A stretch of DNA of 64,000 bases from an uncultured Roseobacter sp. (GTDB lineage: Bacteria; Pseudomonadota; Alphaproteobacteria; Rhodobacterales; Rhodobacteraceae), in the NCBI RefSeq assembly GCF_947496515.1, contig NZ_CANMDB010000003.1, positions 186,001 through 250,000 of the forward strand, read 5' to 3'. The translations under genes were made by a program, and so were the position numbers. Below the pieces are notes generated by a model. It was not told where the DNA came from. It worked only from the letters and a program-made list of their open reading frames with translations, and searched no databases. Shown one piece after another: positions 36,943 to 45,886 of this stretch. Positions within the stretch are counted from its first letter, which is position 1; every line of letters starts with the position of its first letter.

Positions 36943-37383
36943 ATGCCCGTTCTATTGCAGATCGCCTTCGGCAGCATCGTCCTGCTGGTCTCGGCGGCGC
37001 TCCACCTGCTGGTCATCGCGCGGCTGGTTCGTCACCTGCGCCAGCACGACCACTTTGCGCCGACACGCCCGACACGTCACCAGCTCACGGGCGCCTGCAT
37101 CCTGTTTTTGCTGCTCGTGGCGTCGCATACCGCCCAGATCTATATTGCCGCCTTCGGGCTCTGGCTGATCGGGGCGTTGAGCGGTTATGAGGCGCCCATC
37201 TACTATGCGCTCGTCACCTACACGACCGTGGGCTACGGCGATCTTGTCCTCAGCCCGGACCACCGCATCGCGGGGGCCATGATCTCTTTCACCGGCATCC
37301 TGATGTTCGGCATGACCACGGCCTTTGTCGTCGGTCTGCTGACCCAGATCTTGGGCGAGCCGACCCCCCGCAGGCGCGACTAG
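36943..37383 (+). CDS. Ion_trans_2 potassium channel-family protein
   Basis: A 146-residue inner-membrane protein with three hydrophobic helices and a pore loop. The selectivity filter TVGYGD lies in YYALVTYTTVGYGDLVLSPDH, after helix VASHTAQIYIAAFGLWLIGAL and before AMISFTGILMFGMTTAFVVGLL. The filter is that of K+-selective tetrameric channels. No RCK or cyclic-nucleotide domain follows, so gating is unknown. The ATG at 36943 has AGGAAAG just upstream; a start at 36919 is less likely. It lies 172 bp before pnp. Confidence 0.85.
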   Translation: MPVLLQIAFGSIVLLVSAALHLLVIARLVRHLRQHDHFAPTRPTRHQLTGACILFLLLVASHTAQIYIAAFGLWLIGALSGYEAPIYYALVTYTTVGYGDLVLSPDHRIAGAMISFTGILMFGMTTAFVVGLLTQILGEPTPRRRD

Positions 37384-37502
37384 ACGCCCCGCCGACCCCC
37401 TCTTTTCATGGCCCCCACTCTCGTGTAGGTACGCGCAATCTGACAACAGGCGCCCGGACCTCAGCGCCAGACGAAACCGTTGTCCAGGACGATACCGAGG
37501 TC

Positions 37503-37539
37503 AGGGGGAATACGCCCCCTATGCAATGGCCCGCGGGCC
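37503..37539 (+). promoter_or_regulatory. Twin hairpins in the pnp leader
   Basis: AGGGGG/CCCCCT with a 6-nt loop (37503-37520) and the 12-bp palindrome GGCCCGCGGGCC (37528-37539) lie just before the GAGGAA ribosome site of pnp. In enterobacteria a leader stem is cut by RNase III so that PNPase can repress its own message. A similar role here is inferred from position only. Confidence 0.5.
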
Positions 37540-37555
37540 TATTTGAGGAACCTAG

Positions 37556-39691
<2,136 letters not shown>

Positions 39692-39711
39692 CCTGCTCCG
39701 GCTGAGCTGAC

Positions 39712-39749
39712 AAAGCGCCCGTTGCCAGCAATGGCGGCGGGCGTTTTCC
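39712..39749 (+). terminator. Rho-independent terminator of pnp
   Basis: GCGCCCG pairs with CGGGCGT around an inner GCCAGCAATGGC hairpin, followed by TTTTCC, 20 bp after the pnp stop. Confidence 0.75.
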
Positions 39750-39853
39750 GTGACGCACCACGGCACGGAGCAGTTGCATAAGACGTCCACCAGGTGCTAT
39801 TGCCGCGATCTGTCATATAACTGACGTGATTTTGTTACGCTGGCGCCATTCTA

Positions 39854-40699
39854 ATGTTGCACGTTTACCCATCGGGCCTGCAGGGCCTTCCGACCGATAC
39901 CGCCCCGGATGGCAGCATCGCATATTGGCGCGAACAGGATAGCCGAAACCCGGATCTGCTGAAGGCTCAGGCGGATTTTGCCCATCCTGAGCTGCAACCC
40001 AATCAAAAGCTTCTGAAAAAGGCGCGCCAACGGTTCATCTTTCGTCACACGACCGAGACGGGCGCAGTGGTCATCAAGCTCTTTCCGCTCAGCTTCATCG
40101 GGTCGCGGCTGCGGCATCGCAAATACGCCTACCGTGAATTCGTGAACATGATCGAAGCGCAGAAAATGGGCCTGCCGACGCCGGACGCCATCGCCTTTCT
40201 GGAAAAGCGCAAGACCGGTCTGGTAAATTGCTCCGGCCTCATCCAGCAAAGCCTGACCGATCACACGGATCTGCTGCGGCTCTACCGCGACGGCGCGATG
40301 CGCTATGACGAGGTCGCGCGTCTGGGTCAGGAGACGATCCTGCGGTTCTACAATGCGGGCGTCAACCACTGCGATCTGCGCGACGAGAACATCATGCTCA
40401 ACCCCGAAACGGGCGATCTGCGGGTGATCGACTGGCAATACGCCGTCTTTATGGAACCACGCGCCCCCTGGCTGCTGGAGCATCTGGCAGCGTTCTTCAT
40501 CCGGCTGGCCCCCGATGAGGAGCACGCGACACTGCTGGAGGGCTGGCTCGCGGATCTGCACAGCAAGGGCGGGCATCCTGAGCCGCTGCCGCTTTTCCGC
40601 GCGCGGGTCACGGCGCTGATCGCGGCACACACCCGGATGCGCAACCGCCTCGTGCTCCAGCCCATCAAACTGGAAGAAGGCGCTGCCGCAACGTCATAG
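39854..40699 (+). CDS. Kdo/LPS kinase-like protein kinase-fold protein
   Basis: A 281-residue protein of the lipopolysaccharide kinase (WaaP/KdkA/InaA-like) fold. The catalytic loop is NHCDLRDENIML with D174, and the metal-binding aspartate lies in LRVIDWQYA. The upstream lysine region is TGAVVIKLFPLS. Such kinases phosphorylate Kdo or heptose in the LPS core. The N-terminal part (YPSGLQGLPTDTAPDGSIAYWREQDSRN) is not diagnostic. It stands alone between pnp and the SGNH hydrolase gene, so the sugar acceptor is not defined. Confidence 0.75.
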   Translation: MLHVYPSGLQGLPTDTAPDGSIAYWREQDSRNPDLLKAQADFAHPELQPNQKLLKKARQRFIFRHTTETGAVVIKLFPLSFIGSRLRHRKYAYREFVNMIEAQKMGLPTPDAIAFLEKRKTGLVNCSGLIQQSLTDHTDLLRLYRDGAMRYDEVARLGQETILRFYNAGVNHCDLRDENIMLNPETGDLRVIDWQYAVFMEPRAPWLLEHLAAFFIRLAPDEEHATLLEGWLADLHSKGGHPEPLPLFRARVTALIAAHTRMRNRLVLQPIKLEEGAAATS

Positions 40700-40768
40700 A
40701 CGGATTGCTTTGGCCATACGCCCCCGCGCCTCTAGGCTGAGGCCGGTATTCAGTGGGGGAATCACCAT

Positions 40769-41767
40769 ATGACCAAGCGATATCTGGCTTTGATCCTGGC
40801 CGCCGGGCTGGCGAGTGCCGCGCAGGGCAGTACGCTGTCGTCCGAGTTTTCGAGCTATTACGCCTTTGGTGACAGTCTCAGCGACGATGGCAAGGCACCC
40901 GCGCTGCCCGCGCCCAGCGTCGGCGGGCGGTTTTCCAACGGGCCTGTCTATGCGGAGATCATCGGCGATGTCTTTACCGCGGCCCGGCTGCCCGAGTTCA
41001 ACTTTGCTTTCGGCGGGGCGACCGCCGGTGACCTGAACGACAATGACCTGGTGACACCGCCCGCGCTCTCCGTGCCCTTCGGTACCTTCGGGCGGCAGGT
41101 GAATACCTTTCTGACGTCGGGTGCCGCGGTTGTCGCCGGTGACACGCCACTGGTCTCCGTTCTCTTCGGCGCCAATGATTTCCTGCAGAACGCGAGTGAG
41201 GCGGATTTCAACCCGGTCGCCGTTGCCCGCAAGGTGGTGGAGAACATCAAGGAGATCTCCAAGATCGCCAACTTTGACAATTTCCTCGTCTTCAACCTGC
41301 CGGATTTCAGCTTGATCCCGGCATCGAGCGGCCTCTCGGACGTCGAGCGCGCCGCGTTGCGGGGCGGCACACAGCTCTTCAACGCCACGTTGGCGGCAGA
41401 GCTTGCCGCTCTTCGGGCGGTAGACGATCCCAGTTTGAAATTTGAGATCTTCGATCTGTTCGGCGAGTTCAATCGCCTGCTGGCTCAGGCGGGCGATCTG
41501 AACCTGCGGCTCGACGGGATCTGCACGCCGCGCATTGTGGATCCGACGGATTTTAACATCTGTCCGACCGCGGAGGTGGCGGACGCCTTCTTCTTTGTGG
41601 ACGGGGTGCACCCCAACCGGATTGTACACGCTGAGATCGCAGAGACGGTGATTGCCGGTCTCGATGGTCTGCCAACGCCGGTCCCGCTGCCCGCAGCGCT
41701 GCCATTCCTGCTGATGGGGTTGGGCGGCTTCGGTCTGGTCGCGGCGCGCCGCAGCCGCAAGGTCTGA
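40769..41767 (+). CDS. Secreted SGNH/GDSL hydrolase with VPLPA-CTERM anchor
   Basis: A 332-residue esterase/lipase-like protein. After the signal peptide (MTKRYLALILAAGLASAAQG) comes the nucleophile block FGDSLSDDG with S36, FGANDFLQN (block III), and DGVHPN with D278 and H281. The C-terminus is VPLPAALPFLLMGLGG, then a helix, then ARRSRKV, a VPLPA-CTERM sorting signal of the PEP-CTERM type, which implies processing by an exosortase-like protease encoded elsewhere. A bidirectional terminator follows. Substrate unknown. Confidence 0.88.
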   Translation: MTKRYLALILAAGLASAAQGSTLSSEFSSYYAFGDSLSDDGKAPALPAPSVGGRFSNGPVYAEIIGDVFTAARLPEFNFAFGGATAGDLNDNDLVTPPALSVPFGTFGRQVNTFLTSGAAVVAGDTPLVSVLFGANDFLQNASEADFNPVAVARKVVENIKEISKIANFDNFLVFNLPDFSLIPASSGLSDVERAALRGGTQLFNATLAAELAALRAVDDPSLKFEIFDLFGEFNRLLAQAGDLNLRLDGICTPRIVDPTDFNICPTAEVADAFFFVDGVHPNRIVHAEIAETVIAGLDGLPTPVPLPAALPFLLMGLGGFGLVAARRSRKV

Positions 41768-41770
41768 TGT

Positions 41771-41806
41771 AAAAAAAAGCCCCGGGGTCCAATCCCCGGG
41801 GCGTTT
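41771..41806. terminator. Strong bidirectional terminator
   Basis: GCCCCGGGG pairs with CCCCGGGGC around a 6-nt loop, with GTTT on the + side and eight As (T-tract for the minus strand) on the other. It serves the convergent hydrolase and peroxiredoxin genes. Confidence 0.9.
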
Positions 41807-41826
41807 CGCAGCCGCTGGCGCAGGCC

Positions 41827-42480
41827 TTATTGAGGCGCTTTGGTGGTGCGCAGATACGGCAGGATCTTGGTGAACTCGCCGAATTTGGCCTTGGCATCCT
41901 CATCCGACACGGTGGCGGGGATGATCACGTCATCGCCCACGTTCCAGTTCGCCGGTGTCGCCACGCCCTTGCCGGTGGACATCTGCAACCCGTCGAGCGC
42001 GCGCAGCACCTCGGCAAAGTTGCGCCCCACGGTCATCGGATAGGTCATCGACAGCTTCAGCTGCTTATCCGGCCCGATGATGAAAACGGACCGCACGGTT
42101 GCGCTGTCCGCAGGTGTCCGACCGTCGGGCAGATAGGCTTCGGCTGGCAGCATGTCGAACGCCTTGGAAACCTCCAGCCCGTCATCGGCGATGATCGGAA
42201 ATCCCGCCTTGGCGCCGCCAAAGGTCTCGATATCGCCTTTCCATTTCTTGTGGTCCTCCACGCCATCGACGCTGACGCCGATCACCTTGGTACCGCGTTT
42301 CTCCCATTCCTCGGCCAATTGTGCCACAGCGCCGAATTCGGTGGTGCAGACAGGGGTGAAATCCTTGGGGTGCGAAAACAGGATGGCCCAGCTGTCACCG
42401 ATCCAGTCATGCAGCTGGATCGTGCCATGGTCGGTCTCGACGGTGAGGTTCGGAATGGTGTCGTTAATGCGCAAGCCCAT
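41827..42480 (-). CDS. 1-Cys peroxiredoxin (Prx6 type)
   Basis: A 217-residue AhpC/TSA-family peroxidase with the peroxidatic C45 in FTPVCTTEFG, and the Prx6-type C-terminal domain with SMTYPMTVGRNFAEVLR. No resolving cysteine is visible, so an external reductant such as glutathione is likely. It removes hydrogen peroxide and organic peroxides in the cytoplasm. It is divergent from the aldehyde dehydrogenase gene across 134 bp. Confidence 0.92.
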   Translation of the reverse strand: MGLRINDTIPNLTVETDHGTIQLHDWIGDSWAILFSHPKDFTPVCTTEFGAVAQLAEEWEKRGTKVIGVSVDGVEDHKKWKGDIETFGGAKAGFPIIADDGLEVSKAFDMLPAEAYLPDGRTPADSATVRSVFIIGPDKQLKLSMTYPMTVGRNFAEVLRALDGLQMSTGKGVATPANWNVGDDVIIPATVSDEDAKAKFGEFTKILPYLRTTKAPQ

Positions 42481-42614
42481 GGTGTCCTCCGGTGCAATGC
42501 TTGGTGACTCGCTGTTAACCTAATCGCTTCGCGCCCGGGTTTCATCCCCTCACTTGCGGACAGATCCCCGGGGTGACAGGGTGCCCCCAATCTCGCACAG
42601 GAAGGATCAATCGC

Positions 42615-44042
42615 ATGCTGGAAAAACGTGATTTCTATATCGGTGGCGGGTGGACTGCCCCCGCCACGCCCAAGGATTTCGCCGTGATCGACCCATCGAC
42701 AGAGGAGCAATGCGCCGTCATCTCGCTCGGGGATCAGGCTGATACGGATGCCGCAGTGGCCGCCGCCCGCGGCTCTTTCGATGGCTGGTCGCAGACGTCG
42801 CGCGGGGAACGTGAGGCGCTTTTGCGCAAGCTTCTGGCGATCTACGAGGACCGCGCCGAAGAGATGGCCCAGGCCATGTCGCTGGAGATGGGCGCGCCCA
42901 TCGAGCTGTCGCGCGCGCAGCAGGTGGGTGCGGGCAGCTGGCATATGAAAGGGTTCCTCAAGGCCTTCGAGACCTTCAGCTTCGAGCGGGATTTCACCGC
43001 GACCGAGAAAACCCTGCTGGAGCCTATCGGTGTCTGCGCACTGATCACCCCGTGGAACTGGCCGATGAACCAGATCGTGCTCAAGGTGATCCCGGCGCTG
43101 GCCACCGGCTGCACAGTGGTGCTGAAACCCTCCGAAGTCGCACCGCTCTCGGGGCATCTTTTCGCGGAGTTCGTGCATGAGGCGGGGTTCCCCGCGGGCG
43201 TCTTCAACCTGGTGAACGGCGATGGTGCGGGCGTGGGCAGCCAGCTTTCCGCGCATCCGGGCGTCGACATGGTCAGCTTCACCGGCTCCACCCGCGCTGG
43301 CATCGCGATTTCCAAGGCCGCCGCCGATACGCTCAAGCGCGTCAGCCTTGAGCTTGGCGGGAAGGGGGCCAATATCATCTTCGACGACGCGCACCCCAAA
43401 GCGGCAAAACAGGGGGCGATCCGGTGCTTCCGTAACTCCGGCCAGTCGTGCAACGCGCCGACCCGCATGCTGGTGCACCGGTCGCGGTACGACGAGGCCG
43501 TGGCGACCGCCGCCGAGGTGGCGGAGGCGACCCACGTGGGGCCAGCGTCCGAAGAGGGTAAGCACATCGGTCCCGTGGTCTCCGAAGCACAGTTCGACAA
43601 GATCCAGAAGCTGATCGAGACCGGCATGGGCGAGGCGCGGCTGGTGGCGGGGGGCCTGGGCCGACCCGACGGGCTCAACCGGGGCTACTATGTGAAACCC
43701 ACGGTCTTCGCCGATGTGACCAACGACATGACCATCGCGCGCGAGGAGATCTTCGGCCCCGTCCTGTCGATCATTCCCTTCGATGAGGAGGCCGAGGCCA
43801 TCGCCATCGCCAATGACACCCCCTACGGGCTGACCAACTACATCCAGACCGAAGACGATGACAAGCGCCGCCGGGTCGCCCGACAGCTACGCTCCGGTAT
43901 GGTGGAGACAAACGGCCAGGGGTTCGCCCAAGGCTCGCCTTTCGGCGGGTACAAACAGTCGGGCAACGGTCGCGAAGGCGGTACGTATGGTCTGGAAGAG
44001 TTCCTGGAGGTCAAGGCTGTCTCCGGCTGGGCCGCGGAATAG
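42615..44042 (+). CDS. NAD(P)-dependent aldehyde dehydrogenase
   Basis: A 475-residue single-domain ALDH. The catalytic cysteine is C279 in NSGQSCNAPTRM; the general base lies in LELGGKGANIIFDD; the cofactor site shows LITPWNWPMNQIVLKVIPALATG. The start at 42615 follows AGGAAGGA and gives MLEKRDFYIGGGW; a GTG 14 codons upstream is rejected. Substrate unknown; the SCNAPTR loop is common in broad-range ALDHs. A 20-bp hairpin follows 20 bp after the stop. Confidence 0.88.
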   Translation: MLEKRDFYIGGGWTAPATPKDFAVIDPSTEEQCAVISLGDQADTDAAVAAARGSFDGWSQTSRGEREALLRKLLAIYEDRAEEMAQAMSLEMGAPIELSRAQQVGAGSWHMKGFLKAFETFSFERDFTATEKTLLEPIGVCALITPWNWPMNQIVLKVIPALATGCTVVLKPSEVAPLSGHLFAEFVHEAGFPAGVFNLVNGDGAGVGSQLSAHPGVDMVSFTGSTRAGIAISKAAADTLKRVSLELGGKGANIIFDDAHPKAAKQGAIRCFRNSGQSCNAPTRMLVHRSRYDEAVATAAEVAEATHVGPASEEGKHIGPVVSEAQFDKIQKLIETGMGEARLVAGGLGRPDGLNRGYYVKPTVFADVTNDMTIAREEIFGPVLSIIPFDEEAEAIAIANDTPYGLTNYIQTEDDDKRRRVARQLRSGMVETNGQGFAQGSPFGGYKQSGNGREGGTYGLEEFLEVKAVSGWAAE

Positions 44043-44062
44043 GCAGATGGGTCCGGGGCGCC

Positions 44063-44082
44063 AACCCGCTTGAAAGCGGGTT
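44063..44082. repeat. 20-bp inverted repeat after the aldehyde dehydrogenase
   Basis: Arms AACCCGCTT and AAGCGGGTT around GA. GGGGCGCC precedes it and CCCCGCGCCC follows. It is a member of the covariant hairpin family; read on the minus strand it ends in GGCGCC like the copy at 20949. It probably terminates the dehydrogenase transcript. Confidence 0.6.
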
Positions 44083-44233
44083 CCCCGCGCCCTTGATCAA
44101 CGGTGGGAGTACAGGCGTACGACTGTCACACTGCGCCCGCGCCGGATGGGGTCACACGGCCCCCGCTCGCTCCAAGCGAAACGTCCTGCACCTCCGGCCC
44201 CGCTACACAGCACGCACGCCCTGTTCGCCCGTC

Positions 44234-44300
44234 TTTCACCTTGCCAGAAAACTCTGGGGGGAGGAGCCGATAGTGCTCCGGGGGGGAAAGCCCCCCTTCC
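44234..44300 (+). repeat. TTTCAYCTTGCC-type element with GC hairpin tail
   Basis: Starts TTTCACCTTGCC, then AAAACTCTGGGGGGAGGAGC, then a GCTCC arm and a GGGGGG-AAAG-CCCCCC hairpin. It is near-identical in order and length to the inverse copy at 48383-48449. It lies in the 323-bp convergent gap between the aldehyde dehydrogenase and the L,D-transpeptidase, which has no gene. Confidence 0.7.
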
Positions 44301-44365
44301 ATCCTTATCGCCCCCGCGCTCCGGGCGCCTTAGGGGTCGCCGAACCGGCTAAACAAACCCCTGTC

Positions 44366-44953
44366 TCAGAGATCCGCTGGATAGAGCACAACCCGGCTGT
44401 TCATCGGCACCCGATCGTAGAGATCGATCATCTGATCGTTGATCAGCCGCGCGCAGCCATTCGACACCCGCTGAGCGATGGTTCGAGGGTCATTGGTCCC
44501 GTGCACCCGCAGGAACGTGTCCCCCTTGCCGGGCTGAAAGAGATAGAGACCCCGTGAACCCAGTGGGTTATTCAGCCCCCCCGGCAGACCGTCGGCATAT
44601 TTCTCGTAAACTTCCGGCTCCCGCTCGATCATCCCCGGCGTGGGCGTCCAACTGGGCCATTCCTTCTTGGCGCCCACGTAGAATTCACCGGATTCGTACA
44701 GACCCCGGCGCCCAATCCCCACGGTGTAGCGGATCGCCTTCTGGTCCGGCAGCGTCCAGTAGAGCGCGAATTGCGCCGGATCCACGTGGATCTCGTAGGG
44801 TGCAAAGTCGTTCTTGATCCGCACCTCGCGCGGCAGGAATTCCTCCGGCATGTTGTAATCTGGCAAAACCGGCGGCACCGCGGCCCCCGCGCGCCCTGCA
44901 CCAATGGTCACCAACGCCGCACCCGACGCTGCGATAAACTCTCTGCGTTTCAC
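44366..44953 (-). CDS. L,D-transpeptidase (YkuD family), Tat-exported
   Basis: A 195-residue enzyme that forms 3-3 peptidoglycan crosslinks or attaches proteins to the wall. The YkuD motif is HGTN followed by VSNGCARL, with H151 and nucleophile C167. The N-terminus MKRREFIAASGAALVTIG is a twin-arginine signal, so it is exported folded. The start is a GTG at 44953: GAGGGAAG lies 5 bp upstream, a better site than that of the GTG at 44977. A possible promoter region of 136 bp separates it from the pseudouridine synthase gene. Confidence 0.88.
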   Translation of the reverse strand: MKRREFIAASGAALVTIGAGRAGAAVPPVLPDYNMPEEFLPREVRIKNDFAPYEIHVDPAQFALYWTLPDQKAIRYTVGIGRRGLYESGEFYVGAKKEWPSWTPTPGMIEREPEVYEKYADGLPGGLNNPLGSRGLYLFQPGKGDTFLRVHGTNDPRTIAQRVSNGCARLINDQMIDLYDRVPMNSRVVLYPADL

Positions 44954-45089
44954 AATTCTTCCCTCACTCCAAAACACTCACCGTCACCACGGCTCGAGGG
45001 TATATCACAATATCTTTCGATTTGGTTCCCTGCTCCGCAGATAACGGGACCGTGAAATGCCAGGCCCACCTGCCCTGAAACCGGGTCGA

Positions 45090-45737
45090 TCAGAAGGGTG
45101 CCGGTGCCCGCACCTTTGTGGAACGGCCGCCCTGGGGGTGCTTGAACCGCAACTCCTCGCTGTGCAGCATCAACCGCGGATACGCGCGCGCGGGCCCCGT
45201 GGCGTAGAACGGATCACCCAGAATGGGATGGCCGAGGCTGAGCATATGGACCCGCAGCTGATGGCTGCGCCCCGTATGCGGATACAGGCGCAGCCGGGCC
45301 GTATCACCCTCGTCTTTCAGCACACGCCAGTCGGTTTGCGCGGGTTTGCCGGTCTCGTGATCGACCTTCTGACGCGGGCGGTTTGGCCAGTCCACGATCA
45401 GCGGCAGATCCACGGTGCCCGTCTTCTCGACCGGAACACCCCAGACCCGCGCCACATAGGTCTTGCGGGTCATGCGCTTTTCGAACTGCAACCCCAGATG
45501 CCGCTGCGCATGAGGGGTCAGGGCAAAGATCATCACGCCCGACGTGTCACGATCCAGCCTGTGCACCAGCAGCGCGTCGGGAAAGGCCGCCTGCACCCGC
45601 GCCAGCAGACAATCGGCCAGATGAGCCCCTTTGCCGGGCACCGACAAGAGCCCCGCCGGTTTATCCACCAGCAGAACCTCCGCATCCTCGTGCAAAACCA
45701 CCAGCGGGTCCCCCGGCGGATTGTAATCGCTGTCCAT
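45090..45737 (-). CDS. RluA-family RNA pseudouridine synthase
   Basis: A 215-residue synthase with the catalytic motif HRLDRDTSGVMIF and the partner segments VDKPAGLLSVPGKG and PHTGRSHQLRVHMLSLGHPILGD. There is no S4 domain, and the length fits the RluA (23S U746/tRNA U32) subgroup. The ATG at 45737 is chosen over an upstream TTG. It is the last gene before the flavoprotein cluster in the same direction. Confidence 0.87.
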   Translation of the reverse strand: MDSDYNPPGDPLVVLHEDAEVLLVDKPAGLLSVPGKGAHLADCLLARVQAAFPDALLVHRLDRDTSGVMIFALTPHAQRHLGLQFEKRMTRKTYVARVWGVPVEKTGTVDLPLIVDWPNRPRQKVDHETGKPAQTDWRVLKDEGDTARLRLYPHTGRSHQLRVHMLSLGHPILGDPFYATGPARAYPRLMLHSEELRFKHPQGGRSTKVRAPAPF

Positions 45738-45805
45738 CCCGCCTGCTCGCAAATCGCACGCCGCCTTTCAACCCCTCCCGGGGTCTCAGAGCGCAGCCGA
45801 TGCTC

Positions 45806-45843
45806 TTTCATCTTGCCCGGAAAACTCCCGCCGGAGGCTCCCC
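45806..45843 (+). repeat. TTTCAYCTTGCC-type dispersed element, short copy
   Basis: TTTCATCTTGCC, then GGAAAACTC, then GGAGGCTCCCC, in the 149-bp gap between the flavoprotein stop and the pseudouridine synthase start. It lacks the long hairpin tail of the copies at 44234 and 48383. Confidence 0.6.
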
Positions 45844-45886
45844 AAACAATCCGCACGCGCTACCGGCAGCCACGTCTACGCTGACC

